Positions 52,186 to 60,986 of a DNA stretch of 64,000 nt are shown here, piece after piece. Where the stretch lies: the NCBI GenBank assembly GCA_964548365.1, contig CAZJRD010000007.1:23288-87287 (forward strand), read 5' to 3'. Below the pieces are notes generated by a model that had not been told where the DNA came from, searched no databases, and worked only from the letters and a program-made list of their open reading frames with translations. Made by a program: the position numbers and the translations under genes. Each line of letters begins with the position of its first letter. The stretch's first letter is position 1. This DNA is from B46-G9 sp964548365 (lineage in GTDB: Bacteria; Desulfobacterota; DSM-4660; Desulfatiglandales; Desulfatiglandaceae).

Positions 52186-53067
52186 TTATGCACTTTTTAA
52201 AGCCTCAGCGCCGCCCACGATATCCATCAGCTCTGCCGTAATGGCTGCCTGACGGGCCTTGTTATAGACCAGGGTCAGGCTTTCCACCAGTTCATTACAG
52301 TTCTTCGACGCATTATCCATTGCAGCCATCCGGGCGGCATGTTCACTGGTCTCATTCTGCAAAAACGCATTGTAAATCTGCACGCTGATGTGCTTGGGGA
52401 GCAGCTCGATGAGAAGCCCCTCGGCGCTCGGTTCATAGAGATATTCCGCAGCACCAATCCCTCCCTCTGCCTCACGCTCCCCAGGAGGCTCAATAGGAAG
52501 CAGTTTCACCAGAGTAGGCGTCTGTTTTGCCATACTAATAAACCTGCTGTACTGCATGTAGAGTTCATCAATCCCGTCAGAGAGAAAGCGGTCAATAAAT
52601 TCCCGGGTCATCTGGTTAATAAAAGCAATGTCAACCTTTCCATAGATATGGGTATGGGATCCGTGGACGTCATATCCACGCTTGGTGAAATAATCCTTTC
52701 CCTTTTTCCCTATCAGGGTCATGGAACTGTGTACCCCTTCTGACTCTTTTTGTTTCAACCACTTTTCAGCTGCATTGAGAGAATGGGAATTAAAACTCCC
52801 GCACAGTCCCCTGTCGGCCGAAAAGTGAAGGAGTTCAATATTGGATACCTTTTCCTTCTTGAGCAAGAGCGGATGGATATCCGGCTCAAGTCTGCTCGCA
52901 AGGTTAGCAAGTACCTCAGCGAACTTGGAGGCATACGGCTCAAAGCTTTCCATCCTCCCCTGGGTAGTGCGAAGTTTCGACGCCGCTACCATATTCATCG
53001 CCTTGGTAATCTGTTTGGTCTTCTTTACAGCACCTATTTTTCGCAGAATATCTCGTAGTGTTGCCAT
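52186..53067 (-). CDS. atpG: ATP synthase F1 gamma subunit
   Basis: This 293-residue central-stalk subunit has the N-terminal helix RDILRKIGAVKKTKQITKAMNMVAASK, a Rossmann-like middle with HFSADRGLCGSFN, and the conserved C-terminal helix ASKNCNELVESLTLVYNKARQAAITAELMDIVGGAEAL. It turns inside the alpha3-beta3 ring. It is flanked on both sides by family 1 repeat elements, an unusual arrangement in this operon. Confidence 0.97.
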   Translation of the reverse strand: MATLRDILRKIGAVKKTKQITKAMNMVAASKLRTTQGRMESFEPYASKFAEVLANLASRLEPDIHPLLLKKEKVSNIELLHFSADRGLCGSFNSHSLNAAEKWLKQKESEGVHSSMTLIGKKGKDYFTKRGYDVHGSHTHIYGKVDIAFINQMTREFIDRFLSDGIDELYMQYSRFISMAKQTPTLVKLLPIEPPGEREAEGGIGAAEYLYEPSAEGLLIELLPKHISVQIYNAFLQNETSEHAARMAAMDNASKNCNELVESLTLVYNKARQAAITAELMDIVGGAEALKSA

Positions 53068-53099
53068 TTAACTATCTCTTTCCAACGAGTGCATCCGTT

Positions 53100-53287
53100 G
53101 AGCCGGTTTCAAAACGCCCCCTTTTGTCCGATCTCTGCGGCAGGCGAAAATTTTAATCCTCGAAATATCCAACCATATTCCTGTGGTTAATCCCGCCATG
53201 GCGGGATTGCCTTTCCCCGCTCAAAGTCCGGGATCTTCGACTTGACCTCGAATCCCGCTGGAAGCGGGAAACATTTTGAGACAGCCT
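53100..53287. repeat. Family 1 inverted-repeat element, copy C inside the atp operon
   Basis: This 188-base full-length copy begins GAGCCGGTTTCAAAACG and ends CATTTTGAGACAGCCT. It contains the AATCCCGCCATGGCGGGATT palindrome and the CTCAAAG word before the right half, in the same orientation as copies A and B. It lies between atpA (whose stop is at 53295) and atpG. No target duplication is clear. Confidence 0.82.
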
Positions 53288-53294
53288 TCTCTTA

Positions 53295-54809
53295 TTATGC
53301 GGCAGGCTGAAAAATACCCTTGAACTCGTCAAGCACTTTTTTCAGTTTCTCAGCCAGATCATCACTGATGTCATTGATATTCTTTATCTCGTCCAGCAGA
53401 TCCTGGTGCTTACTTCCCATGAATTCCAGCATCTGTTTTTCATAGTCATCAACCGCCTCTGCCGGCCATTCGTCCAGATAGCCGCTTGCGCCCGCGAAGA
53501 GAATGGCCACTTCCTTTTCCGCGGACATTGGTTGAAACTGGGGTTGCTTCAGGACTTCAACGAGTCTCTGGCCCCGGTTCAACTGTCTCTGGGTTGCCTT
53601 GTCCAGATCACTTCCAAACTGGGCAAACGCCTCCAGCTCTCTGAACTGTGCCATATCAAGTCGGAGGGTTCCGGCCACCTTTTTCATGGCCTTGGTCTGG
53701 GCCGCACCACCCACCCTGGAAACAGAGAGCCCCACGTTAATGGCCGGTCGAACACCGGAAAAGAAAAGCCCTGGTTCCAGGTAGACTTGGCCATCGGTAA
53801 TGGAAATAACGTTCGTAGGAATGTATGCGGAAACATCACCTGCCTGGGTTTCAATAATGGGCAAGGCCGTCAGGGATCCTGCACCGAGTTCGTCATTCAG
53901 CTTGGCGGCACGTTCCAAGAGGCGAGAGTGATTGTAAAAGATATCGCCGGGGAAGGCCTCGCGTCCGGGAGGTCTGCGAAGGAGCAGAGAAACCTGTCGG
54001 TAAGCAGTGGCTTGTTTTGAAAGGTCATCATAGATGATAAGGGCATGCTGTCCCTTATCCCGGTAAAACTCCCCGATAGCACATCCGGCGTACGGAGCGA
54101 TAAATTGCTCCGTTGCGGGGTCGCTGGCACAGGCCGCAACCACGGTGGTATATTCCATTGCGCCATGCCGTTCAAGGATATCAACAACCTGGGCTACCGT
54201 GGATTTCTTCTGCCCAATGGCTACATAGATGCAGAAAATATCCGTGTCCTTCTGGTTGATGATAGCATCCACACATATGGCTGTTTTTCCGATCTGACGG
54301 TCGCCGATAATCAGCTCACGTTGTCCCCTGCCAATGGGAGTCATGGCATCTATGGCCTTGATGCCGGTATACATGGGTTCGTTCACCGGCTGTCTTGCAA
54401 TAACACCGGGAGCCACCTTTTCTAACCTTCTAAATTCATCGGCATCGATAGGCCCCTTCCCGTCCAGGGGCAAACCCACTGAATCTATAACACGGCCCAG
54501 TACGGCCTCACCCACCGGTACCTGGGCAATTCTCCCGGTCCTCTTGACCGTGTCCCCTTCCTTGATCTTGGATTCATCGCCCATGATGGCGACTCCCACG
54601 TTATCTTCTTCCAGATTAAGACAAAGGCCGAAAATGCCTCCCGGAAATTCCAGCATCTCCATAGCCATGGCCTTTTCGACTCCGTAGACACGGGCAATAC
54701 CGTCACCAACGGACAGCACTGTTCCTGTCTCACTCACTTCCACCTTCTTTTCATAGTCCTTAATCTGGTCCCTGATCACCTGGCTGATTTCTTCTGCTCT
54801 TATTTCCAT
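53295..54809 (-). CDS. atpA: ATP synthase F1 alpha subunit
   Basis: This 504-residue non-catalytic nucleotide-binding subunit has an N-terminal beta barrel (about 25-95), Walker A GDRQIGKTA (about 169-177), and the conserved VGLSVSRVGGAAQTKAMKKVAGTLRLDMAQFRELEAFAQFGSDLD region near 365-405. Its start overlaps the atpH stop by one base. Standard length and motifs. Confidence 0.98.
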   Translation of the reverse strand: MEIRAEEISQVIRDQIKDYEKKVEVSETGTVLSVGDGIARVYGVEKAMAMEMLEFPGGIFGLCLNLEEDNVGVAIMGDESKIKEGDTVKRTGRIAQVPVGEAVLGRVIDSVGLPLDGKGPIDADEFRRLEKVAPGVIARQPVNEPMYTGIKAIDAMTPIGRGQRELIIGDRQIGKTAICVDAIINQKDTDIFCIYVAIGQKKSTVAQVVDILERHGAMEYTTVVAACASDPATEQFIAPYAGCAIGEFYRDKGQHALIIYDDLSKQATAYRQVSLLLRRPPGREAFPGDIFYNHSRLLERAAKLNDELGAGSLTALPIIETQAGDVSAYIPTNVISITDGQVYLEPGLFFSGVRPAINVGLSVSRVGGAAQTKAMKKVAGTLRLDMAQFRELEAFAQFGSDLDKATQRQLNRGQRLVEVLKQPQFQPMSAEKEVAILFAGASGYLDEWPAEAVDDYEKQMLEFMGSKHQDLLDEIKNINDISDDLAEKLKKVLDEFKGIFQPAA

Positions 54810-55360
54810 TAGCTCTGCTCACCCCTTCTCATTGTTTCTTTTAAACCCTCAATCTGGGCCTTGACACTCCCGTCCAATACCAAATCCCCAATCTTTACAA
54901 CAACCCCTCCAATGAGGGAATCATCTTCTTTCACAAAGCTCTTCACTTTCTTGGCTGTGAGGTTCGTCAGGACCTCTTCGATTCTTCCCAGGGTCTCCTT
55001 TTTCAGTGGCTTCGCGGTGATAATATCTGCCCGTGCTATCCCGGAAATTTCATCGGTCAGGCTGGCATAGTAATCTGTTATCTCCTTTGTAGCGCCAATC
55101 CTGCCCTTATCCAGCAGGAGCCTGAGGAAATTTTGCACCGTATTCGTGAATCCGCTCTTCCCCAGCACTGCGTCCAGCACTTTTCGCCTGTCCTCCTGGG
55201 AAAAAATCTGGCTGGAAATAATACGGTAAAACTCTTCATTCGCCAGGCAAAAATCAGCAAACTCTTTCAGGTTTTTCCCGTACTCTTCGTATCGCCCTTC
55301 CTCCTGTCCGATGCTGAGAAGGGCCTTCGCGTATCTCCTTGATATCTTTGCTCCTATCAA
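54809..55360 (-). CDS. atpH: ATP synthase F1 delta subunit
   Basis: This 183-residue stator protein has the N-terminal helical bundle (ISRRYAKALLSIGQEEGRYEEYGKNLKEF) and the C-terminal GGVVKIGDLVLDGSVKAQIEGLKE motif. It connects the F1 head to the b/b' stalk. It overlaps atpF by four bases and atpA by one, so translation is coupled. Confidence 0.96.
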   Translation of the reverse strand: MIGAKISRRYAKALLSIGQEEGRYEEYGKNLKEFADFCLANEEFYRIISSQIFSQEDRRKVLDAVLGKSGFTNTVQNFLRLLLDKGRIGATKEITDYYASLTDEISGIARADIITAKPLKKETLGRIEEVLTNLTAKKVKSFVKEDDSLIGGVVVKIGDLVLDGSVKAQIEGLKETMRRGEQS

Positions 55361-55965
55361 TGCAGTTTCTCCACTCTTTCTATAAATTCATTGATAAGGT
55401 GATCCTGGTCTTCTTCCTTGATTTCCTGCACAATGATCTCTTGCGCCTTCTGGGCGGCGATATCAAAAAGCTCCGCTTCAAGCCGCTTCTTAGCCCCCTG
55501 GATCTCCCGCTGGACGGTGAGTTCAGCTTGTGCAATCATCTGTTCCGCCCGTTCTTTCGCCTCCGAGATAATCTTCTCTTTCTCCACCAGTCCTTCCGCC
55601 TTGAACTGCTCAATGATGTCGGCCTTTTTGGCCTCAAATTCCTTTAGCTTTTCGTCCAGTTCACGGTACTGCTGTTCCGCCTCTTCTTTGCCGTTCCGGA
55701 GTTCCTCCAGTTTTTTTCGAATCTCTTCTCTCCGGTCCTTGAAAAAATCCTTGACGGCGGCTTTTCGCATGGCGAAGTAAAGAATCACAATCAACAATAC
55801 AAAATTGATGGTCCGATAGAGCAAGTCAGCCATCTGCCCACTTTCTTCTGCACCGCCGTGCCCACCTTCAGAAGCGACGGCAATTCCAAGGGAGAAAAGG
55901 AACACGAAAAAACCGCACCCGCCGAGGAAAGCCCATACCTTCTTGCTGCTTTTCTTATCCCTCAT
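55357..55965 (-). CDS. atpF: ATP synthase F0 b subunit
   Basis: This 202-residue protein has two hydrophobic N-terminal segments (about 11-31 and 48-68) followed by a long charged helix to the C-terminus (about 70-200), the stator stalk. The first segment looks like a signal peptide (ending AVASEGG), a feature of b subunits in some deltaproteobacteria; the second is the true anchor. It overlaps both neighbouring genes by four bases. Confidence 0.93.
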   Translation of the reverse strand: MRDKKSSKKVWAFLGGCGFFVFLFSLGIAVASEGGHGGAEESGQMADLLYRTINFVLLIVILYFAMRKAAVKDFFKDRREEIRKKLEELRNGKEEAEQQYRELDEKLKEFEAKKADIIEQFKAEGLVEKEKIISEAKERAEQMIAQAELTVQREIQGAKKRLEAELFDIAAQKAQEIIVQEIKEEDQDHLINEFIERVEKLH

Positions 55966-56390
55966 TGAACGCTCCTCCCGAGAATTTTTTCCGCCAGTTC
56001 CTTTGAGAATACAGCCACTTGTTCGTCCAGGATCTTTCGGACATCCTCTAACTGCTCATCAATCTCGCTCCTGGCCTTTGAAATTTTCCCTTCTACCGTA
56101 GAACTGGATTCCTGGAGGATACCCTTTTCTTTTTCAAGGCCCTCCGTCTTCAGAGATTCTTTCACCAGGAACCCTTCCTTGCGGGCCTGTACCGTGTGTT
56201 CCTGGATCCCCTTCTCATTTTCTTCAGCCTTCTCCTGGTACTCTCGAATGGCATGTTCCAGGGAGCCCACCTCTTCGCCTCTTTGCGCAATGATCCGGCG
56301 GATAGGTCGATAGAGGAAGATATTGAGAAGAATAACAAGGAGGAGAAAATTGCCAATCTGGATAAGTAAAGACTGATCGATCTGTAACAT
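55962..56390 (-). CDS. ATP synthase F0 b' subunit
   Basis: This 142-residue protein has a single N-terminal membrane segment (about 5-25, LLIQIGNFLLLVILLNIFLYRPI) and a long charged helix. It is a second, shorter b-type subunit expected to pair with the longer b as a heterodimeric stator, as in photosynthetic bacteria and many deltaproteobacteria. It is the first gene of the atp operon here. Genes for subunits a and c are not in this window and must lie elsewhere. Confidence 0.9.
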   Translation of the reverse strand: MLQIDQSLLIQIGNFLLLVILLNIFLYRPIRRIIAQRGEEVGSLEHAIREYQEKAEENEKGIQEHTVQARKEGFLVKESLKTEGLEKEKGILQESSSTVEGKISKARSEIDEQLEDVRKILDEQVAVFSKELAEKILGRSVQ

Positions 56391-56536
56391 GGTGAGCGGT
56401 CCCTCTTTTTTTCTATATTGCTCCGACTAAATCAAAAACAATCCCAATACTGCAGTGAAATTGCCCGACGAAAGTGTGGGCTAGCGTTCATCCAACGAAG
56501 AAAGGTAACGCCTTTTATAAAATAACAAACGCCTTG
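56391..56536. other. Gap upstream of the atp operon with a family 2 terminus remnant
   Basis: The 146 bases between the bactofilin stop and the atp operon hold GTGTGGGCTAG near 56475, which matches the outer end of the family 2 terminal repeat, but no matching second end. No strong promoter was recognised; the atp genes may be read from the bactofilin side. Confidence 0.3.
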
Positions 56537-56929
56537 TCAAAGATTTTTTGAAGATTCCTTGGGAAGCACTGCAATCTTCTTTTCCGAATCCTCCTTTGCC
56601 ACCTGCATCTTGCAATTCCCCTCGAAGAGGACCCCCTCTTCAATGATCACCGTGGGGGCCTGGATATTTCCATATACCTTCCCCGGGGCCTTGATTTCGA
56701 TTCTTTCATCAGCGACGATATTCCCCCGCATCTGGCCGCTGATGATCACGTGGGCAACACGGATATCAGCCTCGATAGTGGCGGTTTCACCGATGATAAG
56801 CGTTCCCTCGGTAAAGATCTCACCCTTGAATTGCCCGTCCAGCCGGACGGCACCGGTAAAAGAAAGCTTCCCTTCAAATTCCGTATCCTTGCCTAAGAAG
56901 GCGTTTATCTGGTCTTTTCCATTTTTCAT
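56537..56929 (-). CDS. Bactofilin (polymer-forming cytoskeletal protein)
   Basis: This 130-residue protein consists of a right-handed beta-helix of short repeats with periodic Gly and hydrophobic residues (FTGAVRLDGQFKGEIFTEG, IIGETATIEADIRVAHVIISGQ, ADERIEIKAPGKVYGNIQAP). This is the bactofilin domain, flanked by short polar ends. Bactofilins polymerise without nucleotide and help organise cell shape and wall synthesis. Its place between the atp operon and the Rod/Mre genes fits a shape role. Confidence 0.9.
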   Translation of the reverse strand: MKNGKDQINAFLGKDTEFEGKLSFTGAVRLDGQFKGEIFTEGTLIIGETATIEADIRVAHVIISGQMRGNIVADERIEIKAPGKVYGNIQAPTVIIEEGVLFEGNCKMQVAKEDSEKKIAVLPKESSKNL

Positions 56930-57092
56930 GGTTCGTTAACTCCTGGAAACGAAATGCTGATAACATATTCATTTTCCTTTTGCAAGAAAAATCACAAGAT
57001 AATCAGTCAAACAAATTTAGTTACATTATTAGCCACTATAATTCCATATTACGTAACACCTCCTCTCAATTATCTGCTGAACTGACGCCCTC

Positions 57093-58199
57093 CTATTCCT
57101 GAAACATAAACCGGCGCATGCTGATATTCATCAGCAAACCCATGGCCGCCATCGTTGTAACCAGTGAGGAACCGCCGTAGCTCAACAGAACCAGAGGAAT
57201 CCCCACCACGGGCAGCAATCCGGTAACCATGCCCACGTTAATCACAACCTGCCAGAACACAATGGCTACCGCGCCGATGGCTATGACGCAACCAAAGCGT
57301 TCCTTAGAGTTCTTGGCGATATTGATCGCCCAGAGGATCAGGAAGAGATAGAGCAAGAGAAGAACAATGGAGCCGACAAACCCCCATTCTTCGGCAAGCA
57401 CTGAAAATGCGAAATCCGTATGCTGTTCAGGGAGAAAATGGAGACGGGTTTGTGTCCCCTGGAGAAAACCTTTCCCCCAGATGAGCCCGGAGCCAATGGC
57501 GATCTTGGATTGGTTGATGTGATAACCGGCCCCAAGAGGGTCCATGTCCGGTCTCAAGAAGGTGAGGATGCGTTGCTGCTGATAGTTTTTCAATCCATAC
57601 CAGATAAAAGGAATCACCGAAAGGGAACCGCCCACCAGGATGAGAAAGGATTTCCAGTAAATCCCCACAAAAAGGACCATTGAAAGCGAAACCACCAGGA
57701 GTAATATAGCACCCCCGAGGTCCGGCTCCTTGACAATGAGCAGGGCGGGAACAGCTACGACCAGGAGGGGCCGCCAGAGATCCCGCAAGCGGTAATACCT
57801 CCCCTCGCCTTTTTCCCGGAAAAATTTACCCAGTGCCAGGATAACGGCGATCTTCGTTATCTCTGAAGGTTGGAAAGAGACGGGTCCCAGATGCAGCCAC
57901 CGCTGGGAACCTGATGAAACTTTCCCCGTGACCAACACGAAGAGAAGGAGTAGAATACACACGATATATCCGGGATACGCGAGGCGTTCCAGGGCGTAAT
58001 AGTTAAAGGTCGTCATGAGAAAAAAAACACCAAATCCCATGAGATACCAATAAATCTGCTTATGAAAGATCCTCAGCCCTCCCATATCCCTGATAGGATA
58101 AGTGGCGCTGTAAAGGTTCAAAATACTGATACCCGCTATGGAGAGCAGGATAAGGAGCAGCACCCAGTCAAAATTTTGCACGAGCCTGCGATCAAACAT
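57093..58199 (-). CDS. rodA: Peptidoglycan polymerase RodA
   Basis: This 368-residue SEDS-family membrane protein has about ten membrane segments. It has the family segments GSQRWLHLGPVSFQPSEITKIAVILALG (with the Glu-containing catalytic loop region), LLPEQHTDFAFSVLAEEWGF and the late GIPLVLLSYGGSSLVTTMAAMGLLMNIS. It polymerises lipid II together with PBP2 in the elongation machinery. The ATG at 58199 is chosen over the GTG one codon earlier, with GGGAG six bases upstream. The PBP2 gene lies upstream on the same strand, past a repeat element. Confidence 0.96.
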   Translation of the reverse strand: MFDRRLVQNFDWVLLLILLSIAGISILNLYSATYPIRDMGGLRIFHKQIYWYLMGFGVFFLMTTFNYYALERLAYPGYIVCILLLLFVLVTGKVSSGSQRWLHLGPVSFQPSEITKIAVILALGKFFREKGEGRYYRLRDLWRPLLVVAVPALLIVKEPDLGGAILLLVVSLSMVLFVGIYWKSFLILVGGSLSVIPFIWYGLKNYQQQRILTFLRPDMDPLGAGYHINQSKIAIGSGLIWGKGFLQGTQTRLHFLPEQHTDFAFSVLAEEWGFVGSIVLLLLYLFLILWAINIAKNSKERFGCVIAIGAVAIVFWQVVINVGMVTGLLPVVGIPLVLLSYGGSSLVTTMAAMGLLMNISMRRFMFQE

Positions 58200-58295
58200 C
58201 ACGATCTCCCTTCCTAATTCTCTGGCTTAGACATATATTCCTAAATTTAATGGCCTAATGCTTCGCGTTTCATCTGACATATCGAACGAGATTCT

Positions 58296-58538
58296 TTACC
58301 ACAGAGTCACAGAGGACACAGCTTTTTTTCTTTTGTCCGATCGCGAGAACCCGATCGGACAACACACAACTGCTTCTTAGGGTTTGAAGTCAACTCATTC
58401 TCATATTTAAATTCTTCCGGATCAGTATCTATGGAACTCCGAGCTAAAATGTTCTGTTTCCTTGTTTGTTCAGAATATTCGTTTTCTGAACGAACAAGGA
58501 AAGTCGTTCTCTGTGCTCTCTGTGGCTCTATGGTGGAC
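58296..58538. repeat. Family 4 repeat (ACCACAGAG type), long copy with two hairpins
   Basis: TTACCACAGAGTCACAGAGG at the left and CTCTCTGTGGCTCTATGGTG at the right form imperfect terminal inverted repeats about 240 bases apart. Inside are a perfect stem, TTGTCCGATC/GATCGGACAA (58333-58362), and an 18-base stem with one mismatch (58458-58475 with 58484-58501). The element fills the 383-base gap between mrdA and rodA; no gene is seen there. Confidence 0.65.
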
Positions 58539-58582
58539 AAATCACACATGCCGGGGGCCACCATTATTAATGAATAATAGCA

Positions 58583-60409
58583 CTAATTCACACCGAGATA
58601 GGCCGAAATAACTTTTTTTGCGATAGGGCCGGCAGCGCTGCCTCCGTGCCCTCCGTGCTCAACCACCACAGCGACTGCTATCTTCGGTTGAGAAGCCGGT
58701 GCAATTGCCACAAACCAGGCATGGTCACGCAATGTCTCCGGGATATCTTCTTCTTTCCCGCTGCGATCCGCTTTTGGAAGGGATACCACCTGTGCCGTGC
58801 CTGTTTTCCCTGCCACAACGACATGTTCCAAGCGGGCCTTGCCGCCGGTGCCATGAGGTTCATTCACTACCCCGACCAGTGCCTTCTTCACCAGTTCGAG
58901 ATAGGCTTTGTCAATTCCGAGATCCCAACGCTCCAGGGCATGGAATTTCCGGATATCCTCTCCACTGGGGATGTGTATCTTTTTTGTCAACTGTGGTTTG
59001 AGAAGCTTCCCTCCATTGAATACCGATGAAATCAGGCAGGCCATTTGCAAAGGTGTCACCAGTACATAGCTCTGGCCTATGGCTGTGGAAAGGGTCTCCC
59101 CCTGCTGCCAGGGAACCCTCCAACGTTTGAGCTTCCATTGCCTGGTGGGAATCAGACCAGGCTTTTCGTTCGGTAAGTCCAACCCGGTTCTGGCGCCCAA
59201 CCCCATTCTCCTTGCGTACAGGCCGATCTTGTCAATTCCCAGGCTTTTTCCTACCTGGTAGAAGTATACATCACAGGATTGTACCAGGGCCGTGTGGAGA
59301 TTTATCCATCCATGCCCTGCCTTTTTCCAGCAGCGGTATACGCTTTTCCCAAGCCGGTAGCTTCCTCCGCAAAATAATTTCTCCTCGGAATCCAGCACCC
59401 CTTCCTGCAGTGCCCCCAGGGCAACCACGATCTTGAATACGGAACCGGGGGGGTATTGTCCGGATATGGCCCGGTTCTGCAGCGGATGGTCCGTTCCCCT
59501 GACCATTGCCTTCCAGGTTTCCTGGTCTATCCCCTTGACGAAAACATTTGGATCGAACCATGGACTGCTGGCCATGGCCAGGATTTCCCCATCCATCGGG
59601 TCCATGGCAACAACAGCCCCTGCTTTTCCTTCCAGCGCCTTTTCCGCTACGCTCTGGAGGTGACTATCGATAGTCAGGTACACATTGGCGCCGGGAAGGG
59701 CTTTTTTTCTGGAAATAACATTCAGCTTTCGACCGGCTGCATCCACTTCCACCTGTTCCCCACCAGGTATTCCGTTCAAGATCCGCTGCCATTCCAGTTC
59801 CATCCCCGACTTGCCGATCAAGTCACCACCCCTGTTGTTGAGATATTTCCCGCTCCCCAATTGCTGTTCAGTGATTTCCCCGAGATACCCCAGGACATGC
59901 ACCGCGAGGTGGTTATAAATGTAGTGTCTTTGGGGCCTGACCTGGATGGTAATTCCTGGCAGATTGAAACGATGCGTCTCTATTGTGGCCAGTTCATCCC
60001 TGGAAATATTTCTCTTGATCCGAACGGTCTTGAACGGGAGGCTGTTCATTCCTTTGCGAAAGCTCTCACGCGCTTGATCAAGATCAATCCCGATAAGGTC
60101 ATTCAAGCGGTTCAAAAGGCCCTCAGGATCCTGCACATCTTCCGGGATAACACAGAGGTCGTAGCCGGCTCTGTTGTCCACGAGCAAGCGGCCGGTGCGA
60201 TCAAAAATCATTCCCCGCAAGGGAGGAATATCCTGCAGGTGAATCCTGTTGTTTTCGGATTTCGCCCTGTATTTCCAGCCATTCACAACCTGAAGATACC
60301 AGAGCCGAAATATCAGCCCGACAAAAAAGATCAAGACCACGATGGTGGCTTTTTTGAGCTGCCTGTTCAGGATGTCAACTGAAATGGGATCGAAATTAGA
60401 AGGTCTCAT
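58583..60409 (-). CDS. mrdA: Penicillin-binding protein 2 (transpeptidase)
   Basis: This 608-residue protein has an N-terminal membrane anchor (about 20-42), a PBP dimerisation/pedestal domain (about 60-230), and a transpeptidase domain with the active Ser in YPPGSVFK (SxxK), an SxN-like motif near VQSCDVYFYQVG, and KTGT in VVAGKTGTAQVV. It cross-links peptidoglycan in cell elongation with RodA and MreBCD. The order mreB-mreC-mreD-mrdA-rodA on one strand is the classic shape operon. Confidence 0.96.
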   Translation of the reverse strand: MRPSNFDPISVDILNRQLKKATIVVLIFFVGLIFRLWYLQVVNGWKYRAKSENNRIHLQDIPPLRGMIFDRTGRLLVDNRAGYDLCVIPEDVQDPEGLLNRLNDLIGIDLDQARESFRKGMNSLPFKTVRIKRNISRDELATIETHRFNLPGITIQVRPQRHYIYNHLAVHVLGYLGEITEQQLGSGKYLNNRGGDLIGKSGMELEWQRILNGIPGGEQVEVDAAGRKLNVISRKKALPGANVYLTIDSHLQSVAEKALEGKAGAVVAMDPMDGEILAMASSPWFDPNVFVKGIDQETWKAMVRGTDHPLQNRAISGQYPPGSVFKIVVALGALQEGVLDSEEKLFCGGSYRLGKSVYRCWKKAGHGWINLHTALVQSCDVYFYQVGKSLGIDKIGLYARRMGLGARTGLDLPNEKPGLIPTRQWKLKRWRVPWQQGETLSTAIGQSYVLVTPLQMACLISSVFNGGKLLKPQLTKKIHIPSGEDIRKFHALERWDLGIDKAYLELVKKALVGVVNEPHGTGGKARLEHVVVAGKTGTAQVVSLPKADRSGKEEDIPETLRDHAWFVAIAPASQPKIAVAVVVEHGGHGGSAAGPIAKKVISAYLGVN

Positions 60410-60434
60410 GGCTCTCCAATTTCCCTTCCTCCCA

Positions 60435-60475
60435 TTTCAATGTTCAATGTTGGAGATTCGATGTTCAATGTTCCT
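60435..60475. repeat. Short tandem-like intergenic sequence (TTCAATGTTC words)
   Basis: TTCAATGTTCAATGTT and ATGTTCAATGTTC occur 13 bases apart in the 77-base gap between mreD and mrdA, forming short direct repeats. Similar words are common in low-complexity intergenic repeats of related genomes. Function unknown. Confidence 0.35.
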
Positions 60476-60486
60476 CTTTTCAGCCC

Positions 60487-60957
60487 TTATCCGCTGGTGC
60501 TGCCTTCCTCTGGAAGCGCAAGCAGGTAATCAAAAAAACCGAACAAAACCGGAACACTGAGGGCCGTGACCACCATGGAACCAAAGATCATCAATGGAAA
60601 CGATTTCATGATAATCACCCGGGAGACAAAAAGGTAAAGCAGCCCAACGAGCAGGATCTCTTTCAAAAGAATGGCAATAGCAACCAGGACTATCTGGCTC
60701 CTGGGATGATCAAATTCAAGAAAGCGGGAACCGAAATGAAGGCACAGAAACACGGACAGGTAGATGAGGGTAGAAAAACCCTGCGGACCTCCTGAAACCA
60801 CATCAATAAAAAGGCCTTGCCCGAAGGCGTAGACACTGGCGGGGCCATTACCGTACTTCAAAAGCAGATACGCGATAATAATCGTGAGTAAGTCAAAATC
60901 CAGCAAATCGGCTGCTGCGGCCTGCATCAAACGCCCTTTCAAAAGGGTAAAAATCAA
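60487..60957 (-). CDS. mreD: Rod shape-determining protein MreD
   Basis: This protein of about 156 residues has around five membrane segments (including LTIIIAYLLLKYG, GLFIDVVSGGPQGFSTLIYLSVF and LVAIAILLKEILLVGLLYLF), which fits MreD, a membrane part of the elongation complex. The start is uncertain: TTG at 60957 is the only usual start in frame, and the reading frame stays open upstream into the mreC stop, where no ATG is present. Its position between mreC and mrdA secures the identity. Confidence 0.88.
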   Translation of the reverse strand: MIFTLLKGRLMQAAAADLLDFDLLTIIIAYLLLKYGNGPASVYAFGQGLFIDVVSGGPQGFSTLIYLSVFLCLHFGSRFLEFDHPRSQIVLVAIAILLKEILLVGLLYLFVSRVIIMKSFPLMIFGSMVVTALSVPVLFGFFDYLLALPEEGSTSG

Positions 60958-60986
60958 CCCCGCAAGCCAGACCCCCAGATAAAAAC

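Noticed and set aside
59456..60382. Open frame of 308 codons on the plus strand
   Set aside because: Antisense to mrdA, which has complete transpeptidase motifs.
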